64,000 bases of DNA, taken from the NCBI GenBank assembly GCA_951812925.1, contig OX638372.1, forward strand, positions 85,829,058-85,893,057. Reading direction: 5' to 3'. Numbering within the stretch: the first letter of the stretch is position 1; the number at the start of each line of letters is the position of its first letter. The notes beneath the pieces were generated by a model. That model made no database searches and was not told the DNA's origin. It saw only the letters and a program-made list of their open reading frames with translations. The stretch is from Calliopum simillimum (Eukaryota; Arthropoda; Insecta; Diptera; Lauxaniidae). The translations under genes and the position numbers were made by a program. Shown here one piece after another: positions 37,745-49,116 of this stretch.

Positions 37745-38590
37745 ATATTTGAGATGTTTTCCGATACTTATGAATTTTTACGGTTATTTTAGATGTTTTT
37801 CGATACTTTTGAACTTTTAACGATATTTTGGATGTTTTTCGATACTTTAAGGCTTTTACCGATAAAAGAGATGTTTTTCAATACTCCTGACGTTCACCAA
37901 TATACTAGATGTTTTTCGATACTTTTGGAACTTTACCGATATTGTGGATGTTTCTCGATACTTTTGGACTTTTACCAATATTTTAGATGTTTTTCGATAC
38001 TTTTATACTTATAACGATATTTTGAATTACGATACTTTTAGGCTTTTGCCGACTTTAGAGATGTTTCTCAATACTCTTGACCTTTACCAATATTTTAGAT
38101 GTTTATCGATACTTTTGCATCTTCACCGATATTTTGGATGTTTATTGATACTTTTGAACTTAAACCGATGTTCGAGATATTTTCCGATACTTTCGGACTT
38201 TAATCGATATTTTGGATGGTTTTCGATGCTTTTGAACTTATAACGATATTTTGGAAGTTTTTCGATACTTTTAGACTTTTACCAATATATGAGATCTTTT
38301 TCAACACTCTTTCCTTTTACCAGTATTTAAGATGTTTTTCGATACTTTTGGAACTTTACCGATATTGTGGACGTTTTTCGATACTTTTGGACTTTTGCCG
38401 ATATTTTAGATGTTTCTTGATACTTTTAAACTCTAACCGACGTTTGAGATATTTTTCGATACTTTCGGACTTTAATCGATATTTTGGATGTTTTTCGATA
38501 CTCTTGAACTTTTAACAATATTTTGGAGGTTTTTTGATACTTTTGAAATTTTTCCAATATTTTAGATGTTTGCTGATACTTTTGGACCGA
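37745..38590. repeat. 39-bp satellite, about 21 units
   Basis: Imperfect tandem array with unit GATGTTTTTCGATACTTTTG + AACTTTTAACGATATTTTG (39 bp). Because 39 is a multiple of three, overlapping open frames (37793-38014, 37944-38243, 38216-38515) arise with a 13-residue repeat (for example CFSILLELYRY). I read these as by-products, not genes. Confidence 0.85.
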
Positions 38591-40748
38591 TTTATTTCAA
38601 TAATTTTTTAAACTTTTGGACTGCATTGGCGTAGTTATAATTTTTTTGAGCTGTTGCGGAGAGCATATTCCTAATAGTATACAATTCTTTTGGGTTTTGA
38701 AAAAACTCTGTTACAACTGAGCTGTGGCACCGATTCTTATGAAATTTGGTGTAGTGCTATATTCAGCTCTGAGGTATAAAACTAAAGAAAAGTTTATACA
38801 TTAGCGGTGTCAAGCCATATGTCAGTAAACTGAAGTTCTTGAAATTCGGAATGAAGATTAACTGAACTTCGAGAAGGATTCTTTTTTTTATAGTGTACAG
38901 TGCGTTACTACCAAAAAGGAAATAGTAATGCAAATGTAAATCAATTTGGAGATACACTAAGCCTTCTGCGTTTAAAAAGGTAACTGCGTGTATTAAATTC
39001 TGTCAATACTCAATGTTTTGGCTTTTTTCTATACGAAAAGGCACGGAAAAACTGTATCTATCTTTAAATGAATGGCCAAAATTTGGTCACCGGCGATACA
39101 AGTACTAAAGAAATACTTATACTAAATACGCGTAAGTAACAAAAATATATGTAACATTTTCTTCAGAATGGAATAAGCTAATTCCCTAATTTAATTTTCG
39201 AATTATTTAAAATGATGTGTTAGATGTTATTTAAATACAAAAGTCTTATGTACATTAATTTATATTTCTGTGCTTCTTAATTTAGTTGTGTTTTTCCGTA
39301 GTACATTTTTTCTTGGTTATAACGGCAACAGCAGCTAATTAGCCATCTTTTGTGTCATCCTTTGGCTACACTTGACTAAATCTGAAGGCACGCCTGTCTA
39401 TGCAAATCTCACAATGCTGCCACAAAAGCAGCAGCTGCAGCTGTAGCTACAACAAAAGTGAATACCAAGGTGTTATAAATTTCACCCATAGGGCCTTTTT
39501 TTCTTACTTTACACTTTGTGGCCCACAAATGTTAAAAAGCTCATCAAGATGTAGAAAGCCACTAATAAGCCTCATGCAGCTAAGCAAATGCATTTTACAT
39601 AAAAAAAACATATGTACCTACATATTACTCAAATGCCTATATAAATATACATACATATGTTGGTTTGTGTGTGTGTGTGTGATGCTCAAAATAACAACAA
39701 GCACTACAACAACAAAAATAAGTACAGCTTGAAAGTAGCATCTTTAACACCTTATAAAATAGCAAGACATTTACATACCTACAGCAACAAAAACAACAAC
39801 AAAATGCAAAAGTCTCACTTTCCACCAAAGTGGGTAACAATCTTAACAAGAGAATATGTCATGCAAATTGTCTCTTTGCCCCACTGTACTTAATGTGTTA
39901 CATTTTTTCATTAGCTCTTCAGTTGCAGTTGTTGAGGCAAAATGAAGGAAAAAGAAAAAAAAAAAACTTTAAATAAAAATGCCTAGAAATTGTGTAGGAA
40001 ATTGTTTTTTGTACATGAAGCACCCGCTTGAGTGGAGCTGTCAAGATGCCTACTTTTTTTTTACTGTTAGACACCATACTTGGGTGGTCTGGGTGCAGCA
40101 TACAGTCGGGAGAAGATAAATGCAGCGACAAAAATTGATGATATTTATTGATTTAATTGAAGCTTCTGTTACCCCTTTTCAATATGTTTGCAAGCAGAAA
40201 ATATTAAGCAATCACCTCCAAAGTTTTTTTTCAGAAGAACTGACACACTTTTCTTACCCCATAAGCAGCTGACCCCCGATTCCTTCGTCGGATTTTGACG
40301 AAACTTCATGCATACGTTATTAGGGCTATTTATATTGATATGGTATTTTTTTTTTTTTTTTTTACCAGGCCCACCTGGGGCCTATGGGCTATGGGTATTT
40401 TTCTACCCACTTCGCTGTTAGGGGTTTCAAAATTTTCTTTTTTAAAACCATGAAAACTGTTTCTACGCCATAAGAAAACATTTCATTTGACCGAGTAGGT
40501 CAAAAATGCAAATCGTCTTATAATTTCTTTGGTAATCGCGCCTTACCTCTGGAAAACTGGCACAACAGATGGCAAGATGCATGGACAAATTTGGCGATTC
40601 AATTGAAAAAATTGGTAAACGTCGACGTAAGCAATTTGGAGGTAAAAAAAAGAATTTTTATATGAGCAATGCAAAGCGAAATTTATTCCAAAAGACTGCT
40701 TTGCCCAGTTTCATTATGGCACTTTAAGGGATCTCAAGACTTTATATA
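38591..40748. other. Repeat-poor intron stretch
   Basis: 39290-39900 has no transposon signature and contains the GCTAATTAGC palindrome and octamer, (TG)n at 39663-39680 and CAA-rich pieces: a candidate enhancer-bearing island. 40340-40360 is poly-T. No gene. Confidence 0.35.
39334..39407. promoter_or_regulatory. Homeodomain palindrome and POU octamer in intron 1
   Basis: GCTAATTAGC at 39334-39343 is a perfect palindrome containing TAATTAGC, the kind of site preferred by Vsx/Chx10 homeodomains. ATGCAAAT, the POU octamer, is at 39400-39407. The surrounding 39290-39900 looks repeat-free apart from a short (TG)n. Autoregulation through this site is an inference. Confidence 0.35.
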
Positions 40749-41583
40749 AAGGGTTTTTGAATAAGAGCGCTACAAAAGTTTTTTTTAAATAAAACAAAAA
40801 CGGTTTTGGATATCAATGAAATTCTTTATTCCTGTAAAAGTTCATTCGGTGCCATTATGTATGGAACTCGATTTCTATTGCATGGCCACCACGGGCACGC
40901 TAACAGAAGTCCAGACGCTGAACCCAATTTTCGCTGGCTTGTTGGCATAGACTATAGACTTGACGTAGTCCCACAGGAAATAGTCTAACGGAGTCAAATC
41001 ACACGACCGAGGCGGCCAATCGACTGGGCCATTTCGTGAGATAACAATAAATTGATTGTGACATTCGCTGTGTGGCTTGTGGCGCCGTCCTGCTGAAACC
41101 ACATATTGTCCAAGTCCATATCATCCAATTCGGGCCAAAAATATTCGGTTATCATTGAACAGTAGCGATTCCCATTCACAGTAACGTGCCGGTCTTGATC
41201 ATCACGGAAGAAGTACGGCCCAATGACGCCGCCGGCCTATAAACCGCACCAAACCGTTATTTTTTCGGGATGCAATGGTGACTCATGGAGTACGTGTGGA
41301 TTGCTGCCTGACCAATAACGCATATTTTGCTCATTGACGAAGCCATTCAGCCAGAAATGAGCCTCATCGCTGAAGATGACGTAGCTTTCTTAAAGTTGAG
41401 GCCACTGACTCCGAATTTCGGTAGTAAATTTTAATAATTTCTACACGTTGTTGACTCGTATACCTTTCCATGATGAAATGGCAAACCTTACTGAAGAGAA
41501 ATGTCAAGAGAGCGGGAAAAAATATGGCGTCGTTTGCTGTCCCTATCGGTCTACTTTTGTAGCGACTCTATTGAAAAACCCTT
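40749..41583. mobile_element. DD41D (rosa-like) mariner, truncated
   Basis: 835 bp with inverted ends beginning AAGGGTTTTTGAATAAGAGC (right end with a few mismatches) and sharing GCTACAAAAGT, flanked by TA (40747-40748 and 41584-41585). It contains a minus-strand transposase pseudogene. Confidence 0.82.
40870..41400 (-). pseudogene. DD41D-type transposase fragment
   Basis: Minus strand: SYVIFSDEAHFWLNGFVNEQ (first Asp), VWCGL and GGVIGPYFF, then NMWFQQDGATSHTANVTINL (second Asp), a -1 type frameshift, and NGPVDWPPRSCDLTPLDYFL (third Asp) with WDYVKSIVYANKPAKI. Intact relatives have 41 residues between the last two Asps. The N-terminal helix-turn-helix is missing. Dead by frameshift, stop and deletion. 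Confidence 0.8.
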
Positions 41584-41872
41584 TAGGTATTAAATAGGGC
41601 AACAGTGATTATGCGTCGTGGTGTTTTGGAGTTGATCTTGCGTTATATTGATCTACTGAATACGAATATTCCTGCTTAAATTTGCGAAAATAGCTGTTAT
41701 CTGCCATTTTTGAAGTTGTATCACACTTATATTTAGTAGGCAGTATTATTCAAATTTGCCAATGGCTTACAATAGCCATTTCTCAATCAATTTACATTTA
41801 CATATAACTGGATCATTACTTTTCATATTCATACAAATATGATTTGGTTCTTTGTATGTACTTTAGATAGTA

Positions 41873-42211
41873 GCCGTGTTTTTTTTTGACGCGTATATAC
41901 AATTGTGGTAATTTTAAATTGCGGTAACTTATGAACGGTGAGTCGTACGATAAAAAGTCCTTTTGTAAAAAAAAATTAAATATTTAGAAGTTTTTAAAAA
42001 AAGTAATTTTTTGCCGATTATCGGCGCTTAACCAGTTTTTATAGATTAACTCCTAAAAGATAAATTTTTAAAAATATAAAATGAAAAGTTTTTGTAGAGA
42101 GCGTGATTCTCCAAAAAAAAGTTCCTAAGAGTTTTTATTGTGCGGCTCACTGTTCATGAGTTATCGCAATTTAAAAATATCCACAATTGTATATACGCGT
42201 CAAAAGAAACA
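41873..42211. mobile_element. GCCGTG-family MITE, copy 2
   Basis: Same family as 35949-36330: GCCGTGTTTTTTTTTGACGC at left, preceded by TA (41871-41872), and GTATATACGCGTCAAAAGAA at right, where the last bases (CACGGC) are lost. Confidence 0.7.
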
Positions 42212-43225
42212 TTTAAATAACGTTGTTCACAGTAATTTTGATACAACTTCAAATGTGCCCCATAACAGCAATTTTTGGACTTTAGGCAAGGATATCTTAA
42301 GAACTAGAGGCGATTCAAACAAATAAATGGTACCCTGTGCACTTATTGACATTATTGGATCAATTATTTACTGAAAAACTTTCCCACAGGAAAAAAAAAA
42401 TTTTTTTGTTGCCCTGTGTAAATAATTTACAGCCAAATCTTTGAAATAATAGTTTATAAGAAATATTTCAAAATATTTGATATTTAATTCCAAAAAAAAA
42501 CCCTTTTATACTTAAAAAAAAAATTAATAGATGGCATGGGTATTTAAAAACCAGTGCCAGATAAGCAGTCCGACCTAAGTGAATTTAATTTTGTATGATA
42601 GAGCACACCTAAAGCTATTAGGCACTCAGAACTTTTACTCATTTTCCACTCTTTTAATTTTTAGAGACATTTACGTAAAAGTTTTCGGCTTTTGTAAATT
42701 GCTGGCCTTTGACACGTAAGCCACCCCCCAGTAATTCAAATACTTTACTGAGTTCTCATGAAAAAGTAATGGCACGAAAGTAAAATATGTATATTAGTTC
42801 GGAACCGGCAATATAGTACTAAAAGTGCCGTCATCGCGGATTCTAACATTTTTAATGAAAAATGGTACTTAACACTAAGACGAATAAGAAAAGCTTGGTC
42901 GGCGTGGTTATAGTTTGACCAAAATATTTTTAAATGATTTTTAAATTATTAAATTTTCGGAATTTTTTACCATCATCGCGGATTTTGATCAATCTTATAT
43001 TAATCGATCGTAAATTTCATAACCATTCAAAAAAATTCGGCCGATCATATTTTTTTTTTGCCAAAAATGACCGGCAGACCAGTTTTAATGGTGTGACAGT
43101 GGGTACAATATCTCTGTCATCAAGAACATTTTTTTTTTTTTTAATTTACGTATTTTAATGTCAAATTTAAAAATATCTTTATATGCGAGCTTAGAAACTG
43201 CCGGAAGTATCGGTCATACCAGTTT

Positions 43226-43755
43226 TTATACCCAAGGCATATTCACTTAGCAGAGAAGAAGGAGTGGCAGGTATAGAAAAGTATATATATTATTGATGAG
43301 CGCTACCTCCTGATTCGATATAGCCATGTTCTTCTGTCTGTCTAACTGTCCGTCTGGCTAGTTGGCTGGATGGTTGCCTGTCTGTGGAATTATTTTTCAC
43401 AAAAAAAACTAAGCAAGATAATTTGATTAAATTTCTACATAGGATTTGTTGTAAAAGTTAGTTCGTGGGACTGAAAAAGAAATCGATGGACGAACACGCC
43501 CACCGCCCATACAAATAAAACACTAAAAGCGTATTTTTTGGGGCAAAATATGTAGATATAAATACTATAGATAGTATGTGCAAGCTCTGGACAAAAACTA
43601 TGTGAATTTGGATGAAAGGGCGTGGTACCACCCAGAAAGGCAAAAGTTTCAAAATGCGTTTTTTCAGATAGTCCAACCAAATATTACTCAGAAACTAAGA
43701 ATAATAAATTCAAGCTCTGAGCAAAAACTACATTAAGACGAACAAGAGCGTGTGA
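43226..43755 (+). mobile_element. INE-1-like element, copy 6 (diverged)
   Basis: Starts TATACCCAAGGCATATTC, keeps the AGAAGGAGTGGCAGGTATAG, GATTCGATATAGCCATG and CAAGCTCTG blocks, and lacks the CTAG end. It lies in the loop of a large foldback (42801-45313). An inverted fragment of the same 5' block is at 44032-44062. Confidence 0.6.
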
Positions 43756-44236
43756 TTAATAGTTCAATTAATAAAAGTCAATAAAGAAGTTAATGTTCAA
43801 CATATGTAGGTTTATTTATTAAAAATCATCCAAATCATTTATATCAAAATTATACATAATTTCCCTCCTCTTCTCCTCATTTTGTTGGTTGCTCAAAATT
43901 TCTGAACTTTTAATGGTGCTGGTATTATATACATAAAAAATGTTTGTGAATTATATTTGTATAATCCTGACCCGTAGAAAACTATTAAGAATAACGACAC
44001 TTTCGACTTACTTAATTTTTTTTTTTTTTTTTTTCTATACCTGCCACGCCTTCTTCTCTGCATTTAAATTTGACATTAAAACACGTAAACTAAAACAATA
44101 ACAAATTTCCGTGATAACAGAGAAATTGTTCCCACTGTCGCACCATAAAAAAGGTCTGTTTGGTCGTTTTCGACAAAAAAAATTTGGTCGACCGGTTTTT
44201 TCTGAATGGTTATGAAATTTACCAACGATTAATATA

Positions 44237-45129
44237 TTGGGTGTACAACTTAAAAACCGGAATTTGACGGTGGATGTCCGTACTAACAAATATCGTGAAA
44301 GATCGAACTTTATATATATGTCATTTTGAAGGTACATTTGACAGCTGTCAAAATCAGTCAACAAAACAATTTTATCTTGTGTGCATCATTATTATTTTTC
44401 ACGATGAATAACTTCGAAAATTGGAGAAAAAGACAGCATTTGCGGGGGGGTTCTAGTGGGTCATTTTTTTGCAAAGAAAACAGCTGCCGAAAGTCATCGC
44501 ATTCTTGTAGAAGTTTATGGGGACTATGCTCCAGCTGAATCAAGCTGTCGTGAGTGGTTTAAAAGTGGTTATTTTGATGTCGAAGACAAAGAACGTCCTG
44601 GTGAGGACCAGCTAGGTGTGATCCATTATAAGCTGTTGCCAGGTGGCCAAACCATTAATGCTCAATTCTATCGTCAACAATTGATCCAATTGAAGCAGAA
44701 AATCCAGGCAGAGCGGCCAACGTATGCGACCAGACACGAAGCAATAATTTTTCATCATGACAACGCTCGGCCACATATTGCTGCCCCAGTCAAAAATTAC
44801 CTGGAAAACAACGGAAAACAACGGATGGGAAATTTTGCCTCACCCGCTTTATAGCCCAGACCTTGCACCATCAGACTACCATTTGTTCCGATCGATGCAG
44901 AATGCCCTATCAGGAATACGCTTCACTTAAGTTCAAGATATCGAAAATTGGATAGATTCATTTTTGGCCGCCAAGCCGGCGCAATTTTTTTGGGATGGAA
45001 TTCATAAATTGCCTGAAAGATGGGGAAATGTTGTAGCTTCCAATGGACAATACTTTGAATAAAATATATTGTAACATTTTTCCACAATAAAGCATCAAAT
45101 TTCGCTAAAAAATTCCGGTTTTTAAGTTG
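44237..45129. mobile_element. DD34D mariner inserted in a foldback arm
   Basis: Left end TTGGGTGTACAACTTAAAAA after TA (44235-44236). The right end stops at ...GGTTTTTAAGTTG and joins ATCAAAA of the foldback, lacking the expected last 11 bases, the TA and a few host bases, as judged from the intact other arm. Confidence 0.85.
44404..45062 (+). pseudogene. DD34D mariner transposase, broken
   Basis: Starts MNNFENWRKRQHLRG. After a frameshift at a G-run (about 44445-44451) it continues GHFFAKKTAAESHRILVEVY and SCREWFKSGYFDVEDKERPG (N-terminal helix-turn-helix part). It then jumps by internal deletion to GVIHYKLLPGGQTINAQFYR, skipping the first catalytic Asp. [10 protein letters not shown] gives the second Asp, a frameshift follows near 44817, then [17 protein letters not shown] (third Asp). 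It ends KLPERWGNVVASNGQYFE and TAA. Non-functional. Confidence 0.85.
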
Positions 45130-45470
45130 ATCAAAATCCGCGATGACGGTAAAACATTCCGAAAATTTAATAATTCAAAAATCATTTAAAAATATTTTGG
45201 TCAAACTAAAACCACGCCGACCAAGCTTTTCTTATTCGTCTTAGTGTAAAGTATCATTTTTCGTTAAAAATTTCAGAATCCGCGATGACGGCACTTATAG
45301 TATTACCGGCTCCTCGCCTATATGGTTTAAACTTCAAAAAGTACAGAAACAAACAGTACAAAATATTAAATAGAGAAGTAAAAAGTTTTTGCCTGAAAAA
45401 ATATCAATGAGGCTAGAATAACTTTCAATTATTACTGATTGAGATTGTAAAAAATTTAATACAAAAATAA

Positions 45471-45928
45471 TTTCTGAGTCGATATAGCCATATCCGTATA
45501 TCTGTCTGATGAAATCATTTTAATATTTTTTTGGAGCAAGATAATTCGATGAAATTTGGTGCACTGCCTCCGTCGTCAAAATTAGCTCGTTGGATTGAAA
45601 GTAAGCCAAAGCGGTCAACGGCCACGCCTACCGCCCATACAAAAAATAAACTCTAAATGTAACTTTGGGAATATTTTTCCTGACAATACAACCAATAAGC
45701 ACATAAATATTAGGGACGATGAGCGCAAGCTCTGATCAAATACTAGGCGAATTCGAACAATAGAGCGTTGCACCCCCTATATGAGCAAAAGATCCAAGTG
45801 CAAGATCTGAGCAAAAATTATGTGAATACAGATAAGAGGTCGTGGCATCCCCCGTACAAGAAAAATTTTCAAAATTCTGCAGTGTAGAGTATTTAATGTT
45901 TGGCCAAGCCAAAGGTAACACCCTTATT
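45471..45928 (+). mobile_element. INE-1-like element, copy 7 (5'-truncated)
   Basis: Begins inside the family at CTGAGTCGATATAGCCATA, continues through subrepeats, and ends with a GGCC hairpin and CACCCTTATTAG. Confidence 0.6.
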
Positions 45929-46780
45929 AGTTCATTTTAGGTTTAATTTATAAAAAACGCTTGCGTACGAGTATTTTAACTATCACAAAAAAATCATACA
46001 AAATTAGAGATTTTCGGATTTAAGTTAACTCTTTTCTCAGATATAAAAAGGGCATTATGTGATACGTTTATTTTTAATTATTTTCAGAATACGGAATTCA
46101 AACTTCAATTTGGCAATACAAAATCTCTTAAATGTATCATATTCTGTTCCGTGTTTTATTTCGGCAACCAGAAAGCTAAGTTATATACGATGTTTCCAGC
46201 TCATCGATCTCACTGAGAATTACCAAGATGAAGAAAATATCCATTAATAAAGAAATTAGACATTTTATATTTTCCCATATTTTTAAAGATATATCTATAT
46301 TTCATTGCTTGCATGGGATTTTGAAGTTTTCTATTTTTTTGTACATTTCAAAAAACATTTTTGGACCGAAACGAAGAACGGTTTTTATTTCCTTCATTTT
46401 TGGAAAATATTTTTGGAAAAAAAACGAATTTTCATGAAGGAATTCAAACTCTATCATCAAACTTCGTCATCACGCTCCCATAACCTCGGTTGTTAATTTC
46501 ACCATTTTTAGGTTCGAATTGAAAGGAAGCACGGGCCGGTTTTTTTTCGTGGCAGGCGGAACTTTATTTTTCGGTGACGCGATTGGGCCTAGAAATCGAG
46601 ATTCGTGCGGGCTTAGAAAAAAAATATTCCGTTCTTACATAAAAATGAGTAAAGTAATTTATGAAATAAGTCAAGTCAAGCAAAAAGTCTTATTAGATTC
46701 GACTGAATAACTTAAATAAGCACTAAATGTTTCTTTTCTCCTCCTTTCGAAAGCACTGATTTGACTTAATCAAAAAGTAG
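45929..46780. other. No feature recognised
   Basis: AT-rich intron sequence with short open frames lacking any resemblance. 42212-42800 and 45314-45470 are likewise empty. Confidence 0.3.
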
Positions 46781-46784
46781 GGGC

Positions 46785-47300
46785 CTATCCGCTATATCTC
46801 GCAAACTGTAAAAGATATTGTGATGAAATTTGGTAGAAAGGTGCAGAACGTGATACATTGGATAAAAAATTAGTGCCACGCATACTTTTCCATGATGAGA
46901 TACTTAAATATTTTATAACTCGCAAGCTATACCAGCTATTTTGATGAAATGTAGTAGGAAATACAGAACGTGATACACTGTTAAAAAATTAACAAAATCG
47001 AATGAGTGGCGCTCTTACTTTTCCACAAATAGACACTTTAAAATGATATATCTCGCAAACATTCAAGCTGTTTTGATGAAATTTGGTAGGAAAGCGCTAA
47101 TCATGAGTAAAATAAGCTGGTCGGAAAACGGATATATCCGATATGTGCCATCCCTTTTTTTGAACTACGTTAACACGTCATATGTCGGAAACTATACAAG
47201 TTATTTTTATGAAATTTGGTAGATAAATACCAAACAGGAATATCTGACTTATACTGTTCGAAAAATTTTCGTATGTGTTTTATAAAACTAAAATTTAAGA
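46785..47300. repeat. Degenerate tandem repeat with TGATGAAATTTGGTAG
   Basis: Four diverged units of about 125 bp (near 46793, 46915, 47045 and 47175), each with TATCTCGCAAAC-like and TTTTGATGAAATTTGGTAGG-like blocks. Non-coding. Confidence 0.6.
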
Positions 47301-47689
47301 TAAACTTACATACCCTGGTGCTACTTTATCTTTATGTTTTTTTTTTTTTTTAAGCCTCATCCATCAGCTTAAAAATTTTAGTTTTTAAGAAATTTGACGT
47401 TGTTTTAAACGTTTGTCATTATTTGTCCTGGTGATTTTCATATATGCATTTTAGCTATCTGCTTCAAGTAGTTTCAGAAATATTATGAATTATTTTTTTG
47501 GGGAGCTTTTTTAGTCTTTGACGTAGCATTTTCTAATATTTAGATACTGCGATAGTTTCATTAAACTCGGTCTATTAGTTTCTGAATCTACAAGGAACGT
47601 ATATACAAGAAATATCTCTTTTAATAAAGAAGATTAAGAAGATCACACATTTTTAAATTATGGACTCTATAATATGAATTATTCAAACA

Positions 47690-48170
47690 TTTGAAGGCAA
47701 AAAGGGGGCTTAAAGCCGGTTTATTCGCAAGAAAGAGTTGTTTTGTTTCACTTTTTCACCTTATCTCACTCACGAGAAGCTAACAAACTAAACCTCATCG
47801 AAAATTTTCTGTGCCAATATTTGGAGGTCGATTTAATACCAATCATTTAATAATACCAAGAAAAAAGGCGCTTAAGTTCGATGTATTTGCAATAAGGAAT
47901 TGTTCCGATAAACTTTTTTTATTTTCCAATTCTGGACAAATTAACGAACAGACCTGATTAAAACAATTTAATTTCCAAGATTTCAAGGTAACTATAATTC
48001 AGGTTATTCAGACATGCCTCGAAAAAAAGGACTCAAACCCAGTTTATTCGCAAAAAGGAGGAGTCGGGATTTTGATTTTCAGATTTTCCAACTCAGAAGA
48101 AGTGAACGAACAAAACCTCATCAAAAAAACTTCAGTGATCCAACTTCGAGTTTGTTCCTATATTCCCCAG
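47690..48170. repeat. Degenerate tandem repeat, three units of about 165 bp
   Basis: Units near 47695, 47860 and 48020 share AAAAAGG(C/A)nnnTTAA, GTTTATTCGCAA and AACnAAACCTCATC blocks. Non-coding. Confidence 0.5.
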
Positions 48171-48244
48171 ATGTGGGTAATGTTTGATTGACTTGCGGCA
48201 GTACTAAAACTCAAAATTTTGAAAAAATATTTATATACCTAAAA

Positions 48245-48837
48245 GGGTGATTGACGGAGCACCTTTTCCGCACTGGCCCATTTAGAATATTTAAAAATAA
48301 AAAATCTCCATAGAGCAGCGCTCCACTCTATTATGGAGGTCAAACTATTTTTATTTCTGCACATTTAAAAAAAAAAATTTCAAAATCGGAGAAGTTTTGC
48401 CGATGAACAACCAGAAGCATTCCAAGAGCTTCCAATGTATCTCGATAAGTGTACTGTTTGGTATGGTTTATGGGGCAGGATGCATCATCGGACCGTTTTT
48501 CTTCAATGATGCAATTCTAAAATTAACCTATCACAAATATTGTGTACCCCACAGTTTTTTTCCAGGTCGAAAGGGTTAAATCACTTCTTTATCTCGACAA
48601 ACCCGAAACTATTGACGCAAGGAAGACCGGCCGATATGCTCGAAAGAGTTGTCGAAAATTGTACCCACAGAATGAACCATTTAAGAGCTAGTCTTGGGCA
48701 ATATTTGAACGAAATAATTTTTAGACATTGAGTTGTAGGAACCGAACTATAATTCCAAATAAAGATTTGCATCAACACATTGATTTTTATGTATTTTATT
48801 TAGAAAACAAAGAAGGAAGCTCTTATTAGATCACCCG
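48245..48837 (+). mobile_element. Decayed Tc1/mariner-superfamily element
   Basis: Ends GGGTGATTGACGGAGC and (reversed) GGGTGATCTAATAAGAGC are loosely inverted. Inside, on the plus strand, are GAGCIIGPFFFNDA (after the first catalytic Asp) and then, across a deletion, PADMLERVVENCTHRMNHLR and SLGQYLNEIIFRH, the usual C-terminus of a DDE transposase family related to the one at 40749. Catalytic Asps are lost. Confidence 0.65.
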
Positions 48838-49116
48838 TTATAATATGGACTTGCACCACTTTTAAAATTCACAATTTTATGAAAACTTTAATAGCCAAAT
48901 CTTCCATATCACATACATAGGGTATCTAAACTTTTTTGACCATAATTTTTTTACAGATATAAAAAATCATAGAACTTTGCTCAAAAAGGTAACACTTTAA
49001 AATTGCCTATTCGTCGAAACTGAATTGGCCATCTCCAGCACTTTTTCTAACACAGAACACAAATTTTCAACACTAAATATGAGAACAAATCCATTTATTT
49101 TTTTATTGCCACTTAC
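48838..49116. other. Intron sequence next to the Vsx donor
   Basis: AT-rich; nothing recognised apart from the splice donor at 49116. Confidence 0.4.

Larger units (their letters stand above)
42801..45313. mobile_element. Large foldback element with nested mariner
   Basis: Inverted arms 42801-43171 and 44063-45313 (the latter about 358 bp once the inserted mariner is removed). Ends begin GGAACCGGCAATA / GGAGCCGGTAATA and include GTGCCGTCATCGCGGATTCT and AAGAAAAGCTTGGTCGGCGT. The loop holds INE-1-like sequence on both sides, facing inward. No target duplication found. Confidence 0.7.
4541..49116 (-). other. Inferred Vsx intron 1 (about 44.6 kb), TE-rich
   Basis: The span between the donor at 49116 and the acceptor at 4541. 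Phases agree on both sides, so one intron of 44,576 bp is the simplest model; small exons inside cannot be excluded without transcripts. I found no other convincing cellular exon in it. It contains most of the transposons listed below. Stretches with little repeat signal, which could hold enhancers, are noted separately. Confidence 0.75.

Noticed and set aside
37793..38515. Three overlapping open frames with a 13-residue repeat
   Set aside because: Direct result of a 39-bp satellite; frames shift between units and there is no start context or neighbouring exon.
46785..48170. CRISPR-like array
   Set aside because: Eukaryotic sequence; the repeats are long, diverged and have no uniform spacer pattern.
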